The notes: generated by a model not told the origin, from the letters alone. Positions 18,652-27,930 are shown, counted from the first letter of the stretch. The stretch is 64,000 nt of DNA from Rhodobacteraceae bacterium UBA6796 (GCA_002452815.1 DKFM01000023.1:141338-205337); one strand, 5' to 3'. Made by a program: numbers and translations.

Positions 18652-19308
18652 CTAGCGCAGATTGACGCGGATCGCCGCAGCCGACGCGAAAGGCACCACC
18701 GCAACACAGGCCGCGGTGATCCCGGCCAGCATCAGAAGCGGCACCTGCGTGTCCATGCCATTGGCGCCGCGCCGCACCAGCTCGGCCCCGAAGATCAGGG
18801 TGGGCACGTACAGCGGCAGCACCAGCAGAGACAACAGCAACCCGCCCCGCTTCAACCCCACCGTCAGCGCCGCGCCGAAGGTGCCCAGAACCGACAGCGC
18901 CGGCGTGCCCAGCATCAGCGAGACCACCAGCCAGAAATAGGCTGGCTGCGGCAGATGCAGCAGCACCCCGAACACCGGCGCGGCCAGCACCAGCGGCAGA
19001 CCCGTGGTGAGCCAATGTGCCGCCGCCTTGACGCTGACCACGCCTTCCAGCGGGATCGGCGCGGTGGCCAGCAGATCGAGCGAACCATCCTCGAAATCCA
19101 GCGCGAAGATCCGGTCGAGCGACAGCAGGCAGGCCAGAAGTGCGCCCAGCCACAAAATCCCCGGCGCGATCCGCGCCAGCACACCGCCCTCGGGCCCGAC
19201 ACCAAACGGCACCAGCGTGACCACGATCAGAAAGAACGCAAGCCCAAGCCCGAAGCCCCCGCCCGCGCGCACCGCCAGCCGCAGATCCCGTGTCAGAAGC
19301 GCGATCAT
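18652..19308 (-). CDS. ccmB: Haem exporter permease CcmB
   Basis: A 218-residue six-helix inner-membrane protein, the permease of the CcmAB ABC complex that releases holo-CcmE. Conserved elements are the N-terminal LLTRDLRLA, the FALDFEDGSLDLL segment near residue 70 and LPLYVPTLIFGAE near 160. The start is ATG 19308; the in-frame extension to 19521 runs through the intergenic repeat and is not coding. Confidence 0.95.
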   Translation of the reverse strand: MIALLTRDLRLAVRAGGGFGLGLAFFLIVVTLVPFGVGPEGGVLARIAPGILWLGALLACLLSLDRIFALDFEDGSLDLLATAPIPLEGVVSVKAAAHWLTTGLPLVLAAPVFGVLLHLPQPAYFWLVVSLMLGTPALSVLGTFGAALTVGLKRGGLLLSLLVLPLYVPTLIFGAELVRRGANGMDTQVPLLMLAGITAACVAVVPFASAAAIRVNLR

Positions 19309-19337
19309 GCCACACCTCCGCACAGGGTCCGGCCGCG

Positions 19338-19408
19338 GACGCTCCGCGGGGAGTATTTGGGCCAAGAAGAAATCCCTTCTCCTTGGAAAAATACTCCCGC
19401 CGGAGGCA
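19338..19408. repeat. Inverted repeat between ccmA and ccmB
   Basis: The left arm is GCTCCGCGGGGAGTATTTGG then GCCAAGAAGAA, and the right arm is TTCTCCTTGGAAAAATACTC then CCGCCGGAGGC. It is the same family as the repeats near 194 and 4939. It sits inside what should be the ccmAB transcription unit, in the 142 bp between the genes. Confidence 0.78.
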
Positions 19409-19450
19409 TCCCGGCGTCCTCGGGGGCGCAATGGGGGGACAGGCGCGCGC

Positions 19451-20083
19451 TCATGCGAAAGCCTCGTCGAAACTGCCGGCGATGCCGCCCTCTTCGGGCG
19501 GGCGGGCCTTGAACGGGGCAAGATCCAGAACCCGCGCCTCCTCCAGCCCGAGGTCGATATGGGTGGCCATCAGCGCCGCACCGCCCGATCCCAGATGCGC
19601 GCGCACCGCCTCGGCGAACAGCGCGACCGAGGCCGCATCGAGCGAAACGGTCGGTTCATCAAGCACCCAGACCGGCCGCCCGGTGACCAGCAGGCGCGCA
19701 AGGCCAAGGCGACGTTTCTGCCCCGCCGACAGGCTGTGCGCGGCGCGCTCGGCCAGTTGTCGCAGGTTCATCCGGTCAAGTGCTGTGTCAATCGCGCCCG
19801 TTCCATAGACCGAGGCCCAGAACATCAGGTTCTCGGTGACGGACAGCGTCGATTTCAGCCCGTCGGCATGGGCGGCATAGGCCATGGTTTCGGGCGGCAT
19901 CGAGATGCGCCCCGACAGCGCCGGTTGCAGCCCGGCCAGGGTGCGCAACAGCGTCGTCTTGCCAATCCCGTTGGGCCCACGCAGCACCAGCGCATGGCCT
20001 GCCTCCAGGGCAAAGCTTACCCCTTCCAGCACGGGCAGACCGCCCCGGGTCACGGCCAGATTTTCGACGCTGAGCATGGTCAT
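19451..20083 (-). CDS. ccmA: Haem exporter ATPase CcmA
   Basis: A 210-residue ABC ATPase that drives release of holo-CcmE. Walker A is GPNGIGKTT near residue 37, the signature is [14 protein letters not shown], and Walker B with its catalytic Glu is VWVLDEPT. It is the first gene of the ccm cluster here, 51 bp downstream of the Mth938-type gene. The gap to ccmB is unusually long for this gene pair because of the inverted repeat. Confidence 0.95.
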   Translation of the reverse strand: MTMLSVENLAVTRGGLPVLEGVSFALEAGHALVLRGPNGIGKTTLLRTLAGLQPALSGRISMPPETMAYAAHADGLKSTLSVTENLMFWASVYGTGAIDTALDRMNLRQLAERAAHSLSAGQKRRLGLARLLVTGRPVWVLDEPTVSLDAASVALFAEAVRAHLGSGGAALMATHIDLGLEEARVLDLAPFKARPPEEGGIAGSFDEAFA

Positions 20084-20134
20084 GGGCTAGGGCTTACCAG
20101 ATCGGGCCGCGCGGGGCCATGTTGAAACACGGGC

Positions 20135-20506
20135 TCAGGCGGGCACGTCACCGGGCATCGGCAGCAGGGCGCAGGCGACGCGGCGGCCTTCGGACAACAG
20201 CACATTGTAGCTGCGCGCGGCCGAGGGGCTGGACATAGGTTCGGCCATCAGCCCGACCCTGCCCAGGTCATCCACCAGATCGCGCGGCAGAAAGGCGATT
20301 TCCGGCCCGGTTCCGACGAACAGCACATCGACCTTGTCCGCCAGCGCCAGAAGCGGCGCGCGGTCATCATAGCCGCCCCAGGGTCCGACGCTGCCCGCCT
20401 CGACCACCACGCCGCCGCGATAGACCACGCCCGCGACCCGGAAGAACCCCGGGCCGTAGCCGTCGACCGGCAGCGACGATCCGAATTCGGCCTCAGTGAT
20501 CGGCAT
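20135..20506 (-). CDS. Mth938-like (DUF498) protein
   Basis: A 123-residue protein of the Mth938/NDUFAF3 family (MPITEAEFG, GPWGGYDDRAPLLAL, DVLFVGTGPEIAFLP). The eukaryotic member helps assemble respiratory complex I; the bacterial role is not settled. Its start overlaps the secF end by 14 bp, so it is cotranscribed with yajC-secD-secF. The same association with secDF is known in alphaproteobacteria. Confidence 0.88.
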   Translation of the reverse strand: MPITEAEFGSSLPVDGYGPGFFRVAGVVYRGGVVVEAGSVGPWGGYDDRAPLLALADKVDVLFVGTGPEIAFLPRDLVDDLGRVGLMAEPMSSPSAARSYNVLLSEGRRVACALLPMPGDVPA

Positions 20507-21476
20507 TGGGCGCCCCTTCGGTAAAGAATTTGGCCGAGGGGTCTTCGGGCTTCTTGTTGCGATCCAGACCGATGAACAGCACGATGTTCTTGGCCACGAA
20601 GACCGAGGAATAGGTGCCCACGATCACGCCCCAGGTCATCGCGAAGACGAAGCCGCGGATCACATCGCCGCCCAGAACCAGCAGGGAAATCAGCGCGATC
20701 AGCGTCGTGCCCGAGGTCATCACCGTGCGCGACAGCGTCTCGTTGACCGAGACGTTCATCACGTCCTTCAGCGGCATCGTCTTGTATTTGATCAGGTTTT
20801 CGCGCAGCCGGTCGAACACGACCACGGTGTCGTTGATCGAATAGCCAAGGATCGTCAGCAGCGCCGCGATGATCGTCAGATCGAACCGGATCTGGAACAG
20901 CGCGAACAGCCCGACCGTCAGCGTCACGTCATGCACCAGCGCGGCCAGCGCGCCGATGGAATACTGCCATTCGAAGCGCAGCCAGACATAGACCACGATC
21001 GCCAGCGTCGCCGCCAGTACCGACCAGATCGCCGTCCAGATCAGCTCGCCTGAGACTTTCGGCCCGACGCTTTCGGTCGAGATGAATTTCACCGCCGGGT
21101 CGACGCCCTGCAGTGCCGCCTCGACCGAGGCGATGGTTTCGGGCGTGATCGCCTCGGCGCCGTCCTGGGCCTGAATACGGATCATCGACACATGCTGATC
21201 GGGGCCGAAATTCGGATCGAAGACCTGGGTGATCGACACATCGCCAAGGTTGAGCGGCGCAATCGCCCCGCGATACAGCCCGACATCCAGCGCCTGCGTG
21301 GATTCGGTGCGGATCGTGGTGCCGCCCTTGAAGTCGATGCCGAAGTTCAGCCCCAGCACCAGCGCCAGCACGATAGAGGCAATCGTCGCCACCACCGAGG
21401 CACCAAAGGTCAGCCACGCATGTTTGAAGAAATCGAACGTGGTGTGATCGGGAACGAGTTTGAGCCGGAATGCCAT
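20493..21476 (-). CDS. secF: Protein translocase subunit SecF
   Basis: A 327-residue six-helix inner-membrane protein that works with SecD to pull exported proteins across the membrane using the proton gradient. The SecF motifs GIDFKGGTTIR near residue 49, IGYSINDTVVVFDRLREN near 208, and NETLSRTVMTS near 245 are present. It starts 12 bp after the end of secD. Confidence 0.97.
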   Translation of the reverse strand: MAFRLKLVPDHTTFDFFKHAWLTFGASVVATIASIVLALVLGLNFGIDFKGGTTIRTESTQALDVGLYRGAIAPLNLGDVSITQVFDPNFGPDQHVSMIRIQAQDGAEAITPETIASVEAALQGVDPAVKFISTESVGPKVSGELIWTAIWSVLAATLAIVVYVWLRFEWQYSIGALAALVHDVTLTVGLFALFQIRFDLTIIAALLTILGYSINDTVVVFDRLRENLIKYKTMPLKDVMNVSVNETLSRTVMTSGTTLIALISLLVLGGDVIRGFVFAMTWGVIVGTYSSVFVAKNIVLFIGLDRNKKPEDPSAKFFTEGAPNADH

Positions 21477-21488
21477 GACGTTCCCTCC

Positions 21489-23153
21489 TTACAGAACCAG
21501 GGTTTTCGGACGACGGCGCGCGAACCACACCGTCACCATCAGCCGCGTCACCCAGATCGCGGTGAAGACCGAGGTCACGATGCCGATGATCAGCGTGACG
21601 GCAAAGCCGCGCACCGGGCCTGCGCCCAGAACGAACAGGATCACGCCGGTGATGAAGGTGGTGACGTTCGCATCCACGATGGCCGACATCGCCTTTTCAT
21701 AGCCCAGCTCGATCGCGCGCGCGGGCCCCTTGGCGTGACGCATTTCCTCGCGGATGCGTTCGAACACCAGCACGTTGGCGTCGACGGCCGTGCCGATGGT
21801 CAGCACGATCCCCGCGATGCCCGGCAGCGTCAGCGTGCCGCCGATCATCGACATGAAGCCGAAGATCATCGCGATGTTGATAAGCAGCGCGACCGCGGCG
21901 AAGACCCCGAACAGGCCATAGCTTGCGACCATGAAGCCGACCACGGCGACCAGCCCGACGCCCGCCGCGATGCGGCCCGCGTCGATGCTGTCCTGGCCCA
22001 GTTCCGGGCCGACGGTGCGTTCTTCCAGGAAGGTCATGCCCGCAGGCAGCGCACCCGCCCGCAGCAGCAGCGCCAGATCGGTCGCCTCCTGCACGCTGAA
22101 GCGCCCGGTGATGATGCCCGATCCGCCGGCGATATGGCTTTGGATCGTGGGGGCGGAAATCACTTTGCCGTCCAGCACGATGGCGAAGGGCTGGCCGATA
22201 TTGGCGGCGGTATAGTCGCCGAAGGTGCGCGCACCGGTCGGGTTGAACCGGAAGGCCACGGCCGGGTAGCCGTTCTGGTCGGTATCGGGGCGTGCGTCGG
22301 TCAGCTCGTCGCCGGTCACCACCGGCACCTGATCAAGCACATAATACAGCCCGTCCTGATCGGCGGCGGGCAGCAGGATATTGCCCGCCCCCGGCGCCGC
22401 ATCGGGGTTCGAGCCGCGCCCGACGACCGCATGGAAGGTCAGCTTGGCGGTGGTGCCGATCAGCGCCTTGAGTTCCGCGGCCGAGCCGATACCCGGCACC
22501 TGGATCAGGATGCGGTCCTGCCCCTGACGCATGATCGTAGGTTCGCGCGTGCCCGCCGCATCGACACGGCGGCGCACGATTTCCAGCGATTGCTGCATCG
22601 TGCGGTCATCGGTGGCGGCCTGTTCGGAGGGGCTCAGACGGATGGTGATCGTATCGCCTTCGCCGGTCACCTCCAGATCGTTCTGCCCGACGCCGGTCAG
22701 GGTCACGACCGGGCTGGCCAGCGTGCGCGCGACCTCGACCGCGCGTGCGATCTGTTCGGGGTTGCCGATCTGGATGCGCAGCTCGTCCTGCGGCGAGGGC
22801 GCGCGGCGCACCGCGCCGATGGTCGCGCGCTCGGCCGCCAGCACCTTGCGGGCCTCGGGCCAGATCGCATCCATCCGCGCCTTGTAGACTTCGGCCAGGT
22901 GAACCTCGGCCAGAAGATGCGCACCGCCGCGCAGGTCCAGCCCCAGATTGACCAGCCCCGAGGGCAGGAAATCGGGCCAGCCCGCGCGGGCGGCAGCCTG
23001 CGCGTCGGTCAGCGCGCCGGTCTTTTCCAGCGCGGCAACCGCATCGTTATGCGCCTCGACGCGCGGGTAGAACAGGTTCGGCGCCGCCATGGCCAGCCCG
23101 AGAAGGCACAGACCGATGATGATGACGCGCTTCCAGAGCGGAATCTGCAGCAT
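21489..23153 (-). CDS. secD: Protein translocase subunit SecD
   Basis: A 554-residue partner of SecF. It has an N-terminal helix, the periplasmic P1 domain beginning LGLDLRGGAHLLAEV, and a C-terminal six-helix domain with GIAGIVLTIGTAVDANVLVFERIREE and DANVTTFI. The long periplasmic loop (about 40-370) is standard. It lies 16 bp downstream of yajC. Confidence 0.97.
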   Translation of the reverse strand: MLQIPLWKRVIIIGLCLLGLAMAAPNLFYPRVEAHNDAVAALEKTGALTDAQAAARAGWPDFLPSGLVNLGLDLRGGAHLLAEVHLAEVYKARMDAIWPEARKVLAAERATIGAVRRAPSPQDELRIQIGNPEQIARAVEVARTLASPVVTLTGVGQNDLEVTGEGDTITIRLSPSEQAATDDRTMQQSLEIVRRRVDAAGTREPTIMRQGQDRILIQVPGIGSAAELKALIGTTAKLTFHAVVGRGSNPDAAPGAGNILLPAADQDGLYYVLDQVPVVTGDELTDARPDTDQNGYPAVAFRFNPTGARTFGDYTAANIGQPFAIVLDGKVISAPTIQSHIAGGSGIITGRFSVQEATDLALLLRAGALPAGMTFLEERTVGPELGQDSIDAGRIAAGVGLVAVVGFMVASYGLFGVFAAVALLINIAMIFGFMSMIGGTLTLPGIAGIVLTIGTAVDANVLVFERIREEMRHAKGPARAIELGYEKAMSAIVDANVTTFITGVILFVLGAGPVRGFAVTLIIGIVTSVFTAIWVTRLMVTVWFARRRPKTLVL

Positions 23154-23169
23154 GACGGCGTAACCCTAC

Positions 23170-23505
23170 TTAGCCGGCGTTCGCGGCGGGCTCGGTTTTC
23201 GACAGGACCTGAACGATCGTCGCTTTCACCACACGCACCTTGACGCCGGTGGCGATTTCGACTTCCAGCTCGCCATCTTCGCGCACATGGGTCACCTTGC
23301 CGATGATGCCACCCTGCGTGATGACCTGATCCCCGCGCCGCAGGCCTTCGATCAGCGCCTTGTGTTCCTTGGCTTTTTTCTGCTGCGGACGGATCAGCAT
23401 GAAATACATGATCACGAAGATCAGGATCAGCGGCAGGAACTGGCCAAAGGCGGCGGCACCACCGGCGCCACCGGCAGCCTGAGCGAAAGCGGGAGTTGCG
23501 AACAT
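23170..23505 (-). CDS. yajC: Preprotein translocase accessory protein YajC
   Basis: A 111-residue membrane protein with one helix (PLILIFVIMYFMLIRPQQKK) followed by a small soluble domain (GDQVITQGGIIGKVTHV), the YajC hallmark. It is the first gene of yajC-secD-secF. The region upstream carries a large inverted repeat rather than another Sec gene. Confidence 0.96.
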   Translation of the reverse strand: MFATPAFAQAAGGAGGAAAFGQFLPLILIFVIMYFMLIRPQQKKAKEHKALIEGLRRGDQVITQGGIIGKVTHVREDGELEVEIATGVKVRVVKATIVQVLSKTEPAANAG

Positions 23506-23812
23506 GATATGGTCCTTTCTTGCGGGCCTGAGAGCAGCCCGCGCCCCCGCGAACCACCCTTGTTTTCGGCGCGCACCCTAGCCGTGCCCCCTGCCCTTGG
23601 CAAGGCACGCCGGGTGCGCGTCACGCGACTGTGGGCCGGGGCTTCGAGCGTAGCCGCTCCAGGGGGCGCTGCCCCCTCGCCCGTTCCGGGCTCACCCCCG
23701 GGATATTTCGGCCAGAAAGAAGCGCAGGGACGGGGTCGTTTTTCTTTCTGGACGAAATATCCCGGGGGTGAAGGGCCGCAGGCCCGAGGGGGCAGCGCCC
23801 CCTCTTGCCCGG
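23506..23812. other. 307-bp intergenic region between the amidohydrolase end and yajC
   Basis: No convincing gene. The part next to yajC (23506-23650) must hold the yajC promoter and its AGGACC-type ribosome site. The rest is a nested inverted repeat, listed separately. Confidence 0.7.
23661..23803. repeat. Nested 143-bp inverted repeat
   Basis: Outer arms AGGGGGCGCTGCCCCCTCG (23661-23679) and its complement (23785-23803) enclose inner arms CCCCCGGGATATTTCGGCC then AGAAAGAA, and TTTCTTTCTGGACGAAATAT then CCCGGGGG. Each outer arm is itself a small hairpin (GGGGGC/GCCCCC). It resembles the other repeats in having TATTT next to a CCA-GAA(G/A)GAA core. It lies just after the stop of the amidohydrolase gene and could end its transcript. 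Confidence 0.8.
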
Positions 23813-24976
23813 TCAGGACAGCGGCAGCGCGCGTTCGACCAGCCGCGCAAAGAAGCTGGCGCCGATCGGGGCGGCCTCGTCGTTGAAATCATAGGCCGGG
23901 TGGTGCAGCCCGGGCCCCGGGCCGATCCCCATGAACAGATAGGCCCCGGGGCGCGCCTCGAGCATGTAAGAGAAATCCTCGGCGCCCATCTCGCGGCCGG
24001 CATCGTCCAGCACCGCATCGGCGCCGGACACATCGCGCGCCACATCGGCGGCGAACCGGGCCTGGGCGGCATCGTTGACGGTGGGCGGATAGCCGCGATC
24101 ATAGGTGATTTCGGCCTTCACGCCAAAGGCCGCGGCCTGGCCTTCCACGATCTCGCGGAAGCGTTTCTCGGCCAGATCGCGCACTTCGGGGGTGAACGAG
24201 CGGATCGTGGCGCAGAACCAGCCTTCCTCGGGAATGATGTTGCTGGCGGTGCCGACATGGATCTGGGTGATCGAAACGACCAGTTCATCAAGCGCGCAGA
24301 GGTTGCGGCTGACGATGGTCTGCAATGCGCCGACCATCGTCGTGATCGCCACCACCGGATCGACGCATTCATGCGGCGTGGCGCCATGCCCGCCCAGACC
24401 CTTGACCGTGACCCAGGCGGTATCGACCGCCGCCATCAGTGGGCCCTGCGTCGTGTGAAAATGCCCGAAGGGCACATTCGGCGCGTTGTGGATGCCATAA
24501 ACCTGCGCGATGCCGAAACGATCCATCACCCCTTCGCGCACCATCACCTCGCCACCGCCGCCTTCTTCTTCGGCGGGCTGGAAGATCAGCGCCACGGTGC
24601 CTGCGAAGTTGCGCGTCTCGGCTAGGTATTTCGCCGCCCCCAGCAGCATCGTCGTATGCCCGTCATGGCCGCAGGCATGCATCTTGCCGGGGTTCTGCGA
24701 GGCATAGTCCACGCCGGTGATCTCGTCTATCGGCAGCGCGTCCATATCCGCGCGCAAGCCGATGACCGGGCCCGGCTTCTGCCCGTGGATCAGCGCCACG
24801 ATCCCCGAGGTGGCGATGCCTTCGTGGATCTCGTCCACGCCGAATTCGCGCAGCTTGCCCGCCACGAAGCCCGAGGTCACCGGCAGGTCGAATTCCAGTT
24901 CCGGGTTCTGGTGCAGGAAGCGGCGCCATTCGGTCATCTCGGGGGCGAGGGCGGCGATACGGTTCAGGACGGGCAT
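23813..24976 (-). CDS. M20-family amidohydrolase (hippurate hydrolase type)
   Basis: A 387-residue zinc/cobalt amidohydrolase of the M20D family that hydrolyses N-acyl amino acids (hippurate or IAA-amino acid type). Metal-binding motifs are MHACGHDGHTTMLLG near residue 103, PAEEEGGGGE near 137 and HNAPNVPFG near 170. The C-terminus has GAEDFSYM and PGAYLFMGIG. The start MPVLNRIAAL (ATG 24976) is chosen; upstream frame to 25063 is the mazG promoter region. It is divergent from mazG, 65 bp apart. Confidence 0.9.
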   Translation of the reverse strand: MPVLNRIAALAPEMTEWRRFLHQNPELEFDLPVTSGFVAGKLREFGVDEIHEGIATSGIVALIHGQKPGPVIGLRADMDALPIDEITGVDYASQNPGKMHACGHDGHTTMLLGAAKYLAETRNFAGTVALIFQPAEEEGGGGEVMVREGVMDRFGIAQVYGIHNAPNVPFGHFHTTQGPLMAAVDTAWVTVKGLGGHGATPHECVDPVVAITTMVGALQTIVSRNLCALDELVVSITQIHVGTASNIIPEEGWFCATIRSFTPEVRDLAEKRFREIVEGQAAAFGVKAEITYDRGYPPTVNDAAQARFAADVARDVSGADAVLDDAGREMGAEDFSYMLEARPGAYLFMGIGPGPGLHHPAYDFNDEAAPIGASFFARLVERALPLS

Positions 24977-25041
24977 GGGTTTACTCTGGCTCTGTCTTGG
25001 GGATGATGGCGCCAGATCACTCCAAACCCGAGGGCAGCGCA

Positions 25042-25875
25042 ATGGCGAAACCGACCGACGCACAGATCTTTGACGCCAGCGGAGATGCCGCCGCGCAATT
25101 CGCGCGGCTGGTGGCGATCATGGAATGCCTGCGCGATCCGCAGACCGGCTGCCCCTGGGACATCGAACAGGATTTCGACTCGATCGCGCCCTATACCATT
25201 GAAGAGGCGCATGAAGTCGCCGATGCGATCGCGCGGCAGGCCTGGGGCGAGCTGGAGGGCGAGCTGGGCGATCTGGCGCTGCAGGTCGTCTATCACGCGC
25301 AGATGGCGGCCGAGGCCGGGCATTTCGACGTGGCCGCCGTGCTGCGGGCGATCAACGCCAAGATGGTGGCGCGTCATCCGCATGTCTTCGGCGATGAAAG
25401 CCGCGACAAGAGCCCCGAACAGCAGACCGCGGATTGGGAGCGGATCAAGGCCGCCGAACGCGCGGGGCGCGCCGAGGGCGGGGCGCTGGATGGCGTGGCG
25501 CTTGGCTTGCCGGCCCTGACCCGGGCGCTCAAGCTGCAAAACCGGGCGGCGCGGGTGGGGTTCGACTGGCCCTCGACCGACGAGGTTCTGGCCAAGGTGG
25601 TGGAAGAGGCAGGCGAGCTGGTCGAGGCGCGCGATCATCTGGGCGCGGCGGAACTGGCCGAGGAATATGGCGATCTGCTGTTCGTGATGGTCAATCTGGG
25701 CCGGCATCTGGGGATCGACCCCGAAGCCGCGCTGCGCGCTGCGAATGGAAAATTCACCCGGCGTTTCAGCTATATAGAGGATGAACTGAAAGCACGCGGC
25801 AAGGCGCCTGCCGACAGCGATCTTGCGGAAATGGACGCGCTGTGGAACGCGGCCAAGGCGCGCGGGATCAAATAA
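25042..25875 (+). CDS. mazG: Nucleoside triphosphate pyrophosphohydrolase MazG
   Basis: A 277-residue all-alpha NTP pyrophosphatase with two tandem MazG domains. Domain 1 has CPWDIEQDFDSI, EEAHE near residue 54 and ELGDLALQVVYH. Domain 2 has EEAGELVEA and EEYGDLLFVMVN. Family members limit non-canonical NTPs and alter (p)ppGpp pools. The start is ATG 25042 (MAKPTDAQIF). It converges on the TauE-type gene; a half-repeat fills the 52-bp gap. Confidence 0.95.
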   Translation: MAKPTDAQIFDASGDAAAQFARLVAIMECLRDPQTGCPWDIEQDFDSIAPYTIEEAHEVADAIARQAWGELEGELGDLALQVVYHAQMAAEAGHFDVAAVLRAINAKMVARHPHVFGDESRDKSPEQQTADWERIKAAERAGRAEGGALDGVALGLPALTRALKLQNRAARVGFDWPSTDEVLAKVVEEAGELVEARDHLGAAELAEEYGDLLFVMVNLGRHLGIDPEAALRAANGKFTRRFSYIEDELKARGKAPADSDLAEMDALWNAAKARGIK

Positions 25876-25896
25876 GGCGCGGGGCCCTGCCCCGCA

Positions 25897-25922
25897 CCCC
25901 GAGGTATTTTCGGCCAGATGAA
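25897..25922. repeat. Half repeat between mazG and the TauE-type gene
   Basis: CCCCGAGGTATTTTCGGCCA followed by GATGAA matches one inner arm of the repeat at 23661, including the adjoining GGGGCCCTGCCCC hairpin at 25880-25893. Only one arm is seen. Confidence 0.6.
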
Positions 25923-25927
25923 CCCGC

Positions 25928-26743
25928 TCAGAACAGCGCCTTGCGCAGCATGTTCAGCGCGACCAGCATCAGAAAGCCCGCGAAGACGCGCTTGAGCGGC
26001 TTCGGGTCCAGACGGTGGGCCAGAGCGGCCCCCAGGGGGGCAGTGAAGGTGGTCATCGCGATCACGATCAGGAAGGCCGGGATATTCACCGCGCCGATGG
26101 TATAGGGCGGCGCATGCGGCGCGCGGGTCAGCAGAAAGCCGATGGCCGAGGGCAGCGCAATGGTGATGCCGAATCCCGCCGAGGTCGCCACCGCGCGATG
26201 GATCGGCACCCCGTGCAGCGTCAGCATCGGCGTCCCGATCGAGCCGCCGCCGATCCCCAGCAGCACCGACACGAACCCCATCAGCGGCCCGAACCACGCC
26301 CGGAACAGCCCGCCGGGCAGCTGGTCGGACAGCCGCCAGCTGGATTTGCCGAAGATCATGTAGCTGGCGATGGCAAAGACCATCACCGCAAAGATCACCT
26401 GCAGGGTCTGCGTGCGCAGTTGCGCCACCACCATCACCCCGGCAATCGCGCCCAGCATGATCAGCGGCGCCCATTGCCGCAGGATGACCCAGTCGACCGC
26501 GCCCCTGCCGTGATGCGCCATGACCGAGCGCGCCGAGGTGACGATGATCGTCGCCAGCGATGTCGCCACGCAGATCTGCATCAGATCGTCGCTGCCATAG
26601 CCCAGACCGGAAAACAGATAGAAGAACGCGGGCACCAGAACGATGCCGCCGCCCACACCCAGAAGCCCCGCCAGAACGCCGGCGAAGGCACCGACGGCCA
26701 TCAGGATCGCCACCAGCGGCAGCAGCGTTGCAAGATCGGGCAT
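25928..26743 (-). CDS. TauE/SafE (TSUP) family membrane permease
   Basis: A 271-residue inner-membrane protein of the sulfite exporter TauE/SafE family, about eight helices in two repeated halves. Each half has the glycine-rich signature: GLLGVGGGIVLVPAFFY near residue 26 and LLGIGGGSIGTPMLTLHG near 165. Members export sulfite or sulfoacetate or move other organic anions; the substrate here is unknown. It is 24 bp downstream of dusA on the same strand. Confidence 0.88.
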   Translation of the reverse strand: MPDLATLLPLVAILMAVGAFAGVLAGLLGVGGGIVLVPAFFYLFSGLGYGSDDLMQICVATSLATIIVTSARSVMAHHGRGAVDWVILRQWAPLIMLGAIAGVMVVAQLRTQTLQVIFAVMVFAIASYMIFGKSSWRLSDQLPGGLFRAWFGPLMGFVSVLLGIGGGSIGTPMLTLHGVPIHRAVATSAGFGITIALPSAIGFLLTRAPHAPPYTIGAVNIPAFLIVIAMTTFTAPLGAALAHRLDPKPLKRVFAGFLMLVALNMLRKALF

Positions 26744-26767
26744 GAAATCCTCCGTGTTTGGGCCTGC

Positions 26768-27763
26768 TTACGCGGGCTGCGCGACGCAGGCCAGCGCTTT
26801 GTCGTAAAGCGCCAGACCCGCACCCTCGCGCGTGGCGCCCTCGGACAGCACCCGGCGCCAGCCGCGCGCGCCGGGGCGGCCGTGAAAGAGGCCCAGCATA
26901 TGGCGCGTGATCTGATGCAGCCGCCCGCCCGCCGCCACATGCGCGTCGATATAGGGCTTCATCGCCTCGGCCACGGCGAAGGGATCGGCGGGCGTGCCCT
27001 GCCCCCAGATCTCGGCATCGGCCGCGCCCAGCACATCCATCGGCTGATGATAGGCCGCGCGGCCGATCATCACCCCGTCAAGCCCGGCCTCCAGCTGTGC
27101 GCGGGCCTCGGCCAGGGTCGCGATGCCGCCGTTGATCGACAGGTGCAGATCGGGGAATTCGGCCTTCATCCGATGCACCAGCGGATAATCGAGCGGCGGG
27201 ATCTCGCGGTTGTCTTTCGGGCTGAGGCCCTGCAGCCAGGCCTTGCGCGCATGGATCGTGAAGCGTTTGACCCCGGCGCGCGATACGGTTTGCAGAAACT
27301 GCGGCAGCACCTCGGCAGGGTCCTGATCGTCCACCCCGATGCGGCATTTCACCGTCACCTCGACCGGGCTGGCCGCGATCATCGCGGCCACGCAATCGGC
27401 CACCAGATCGGGCGTCTTCATCAGCACCGCGCCAAAGGCGCCCGACTGCACCCGGTCCGAGGGGCAGCCGCAATTGAGGTTGATCTCGTCATAACCCCAA
27501 TCGGTGGCGATCCGGGTGGCCTCGGCCAGTTCGGCCGGGTCGGAGCCGCCCAGTTGCAGCGCCACCGGATGCTCGGCAGGCGAGTAGTCCAGCAACTGCC
27601 CGCGGCGCCCATGCACGATCGCAGGCGCAGTGACCATTTCGGTATAGAGCAACGCATTGCGCGAAATCATGCGATGGAACATGCGGCAATTGCGGTCGGT
27701 CCAATCCATCATCGGCGCGACCGAGAGGCGCGCAGCCGAAAGGAGTTGTGGTGTTTGCTTCAT
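26768..27763 (-). CDS. dusA: tRNA-dihydrouridine(20/20a) synthase DusA
   Basis: A 331-residue FMN enzyme. The family start LSVAPMMDWTDRNCRMFHR, the active-site NLNCGCPSDRVQSGAFGAVLM with catalytic Cys, FTIHARKAWLQGLSPKDNR and SINGGIATL are diagnostic of DusA rather than DusB. It is a second Dus protein in the window, unlinked to ntrBC. The 167 bp upstream to the exported 776-residue protein have no gene. Confidence 0.95.
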   Translation of the reverse strand: MKQTPQLLSAARLSVAPMMDWTDRNCRMFHRMISRNALLYTEMVTAPAIVHGRRGQLLDYSPAEHPVALQLGGSDPAELAEATRIATDWGYDEINLNCGCPSDRVQSGAFGAVLMKTPDLVADCVAAMIAASPVEVTVKCRIGVDDQDPAEVLPQFLQTVSRAGVKRFTIHARKAWLQGLSPKDNREIPPLDYPLVHRMKAEFPDLHLSINGGIATLAEARAQLEAGLDGVMIGRAAYHQPMDVLGAADAEIWGQGTPADPFAVAEAMKPYIDAHVAAGGRLHQITRHMLGLFHGRPGARGWRRVLSEGATREGAGLALYDKALACVAQPA

Positions 27764-27930
27764 TCTGACGACGTACCCTTGGCCCGGTGCGGCATCTCGC
27801 GGGCCGGGCCCGTGGCTGCGATCTGCGCGCTCTCACGCCCGGCCTTTACACCAGATGCGCGGGGCCATGAAAGCCGTTCTTCGCCATTTCGCGAACTCAG
27901 CGCGCCCCGCGCCCCCGGCACCTTGCCCCC

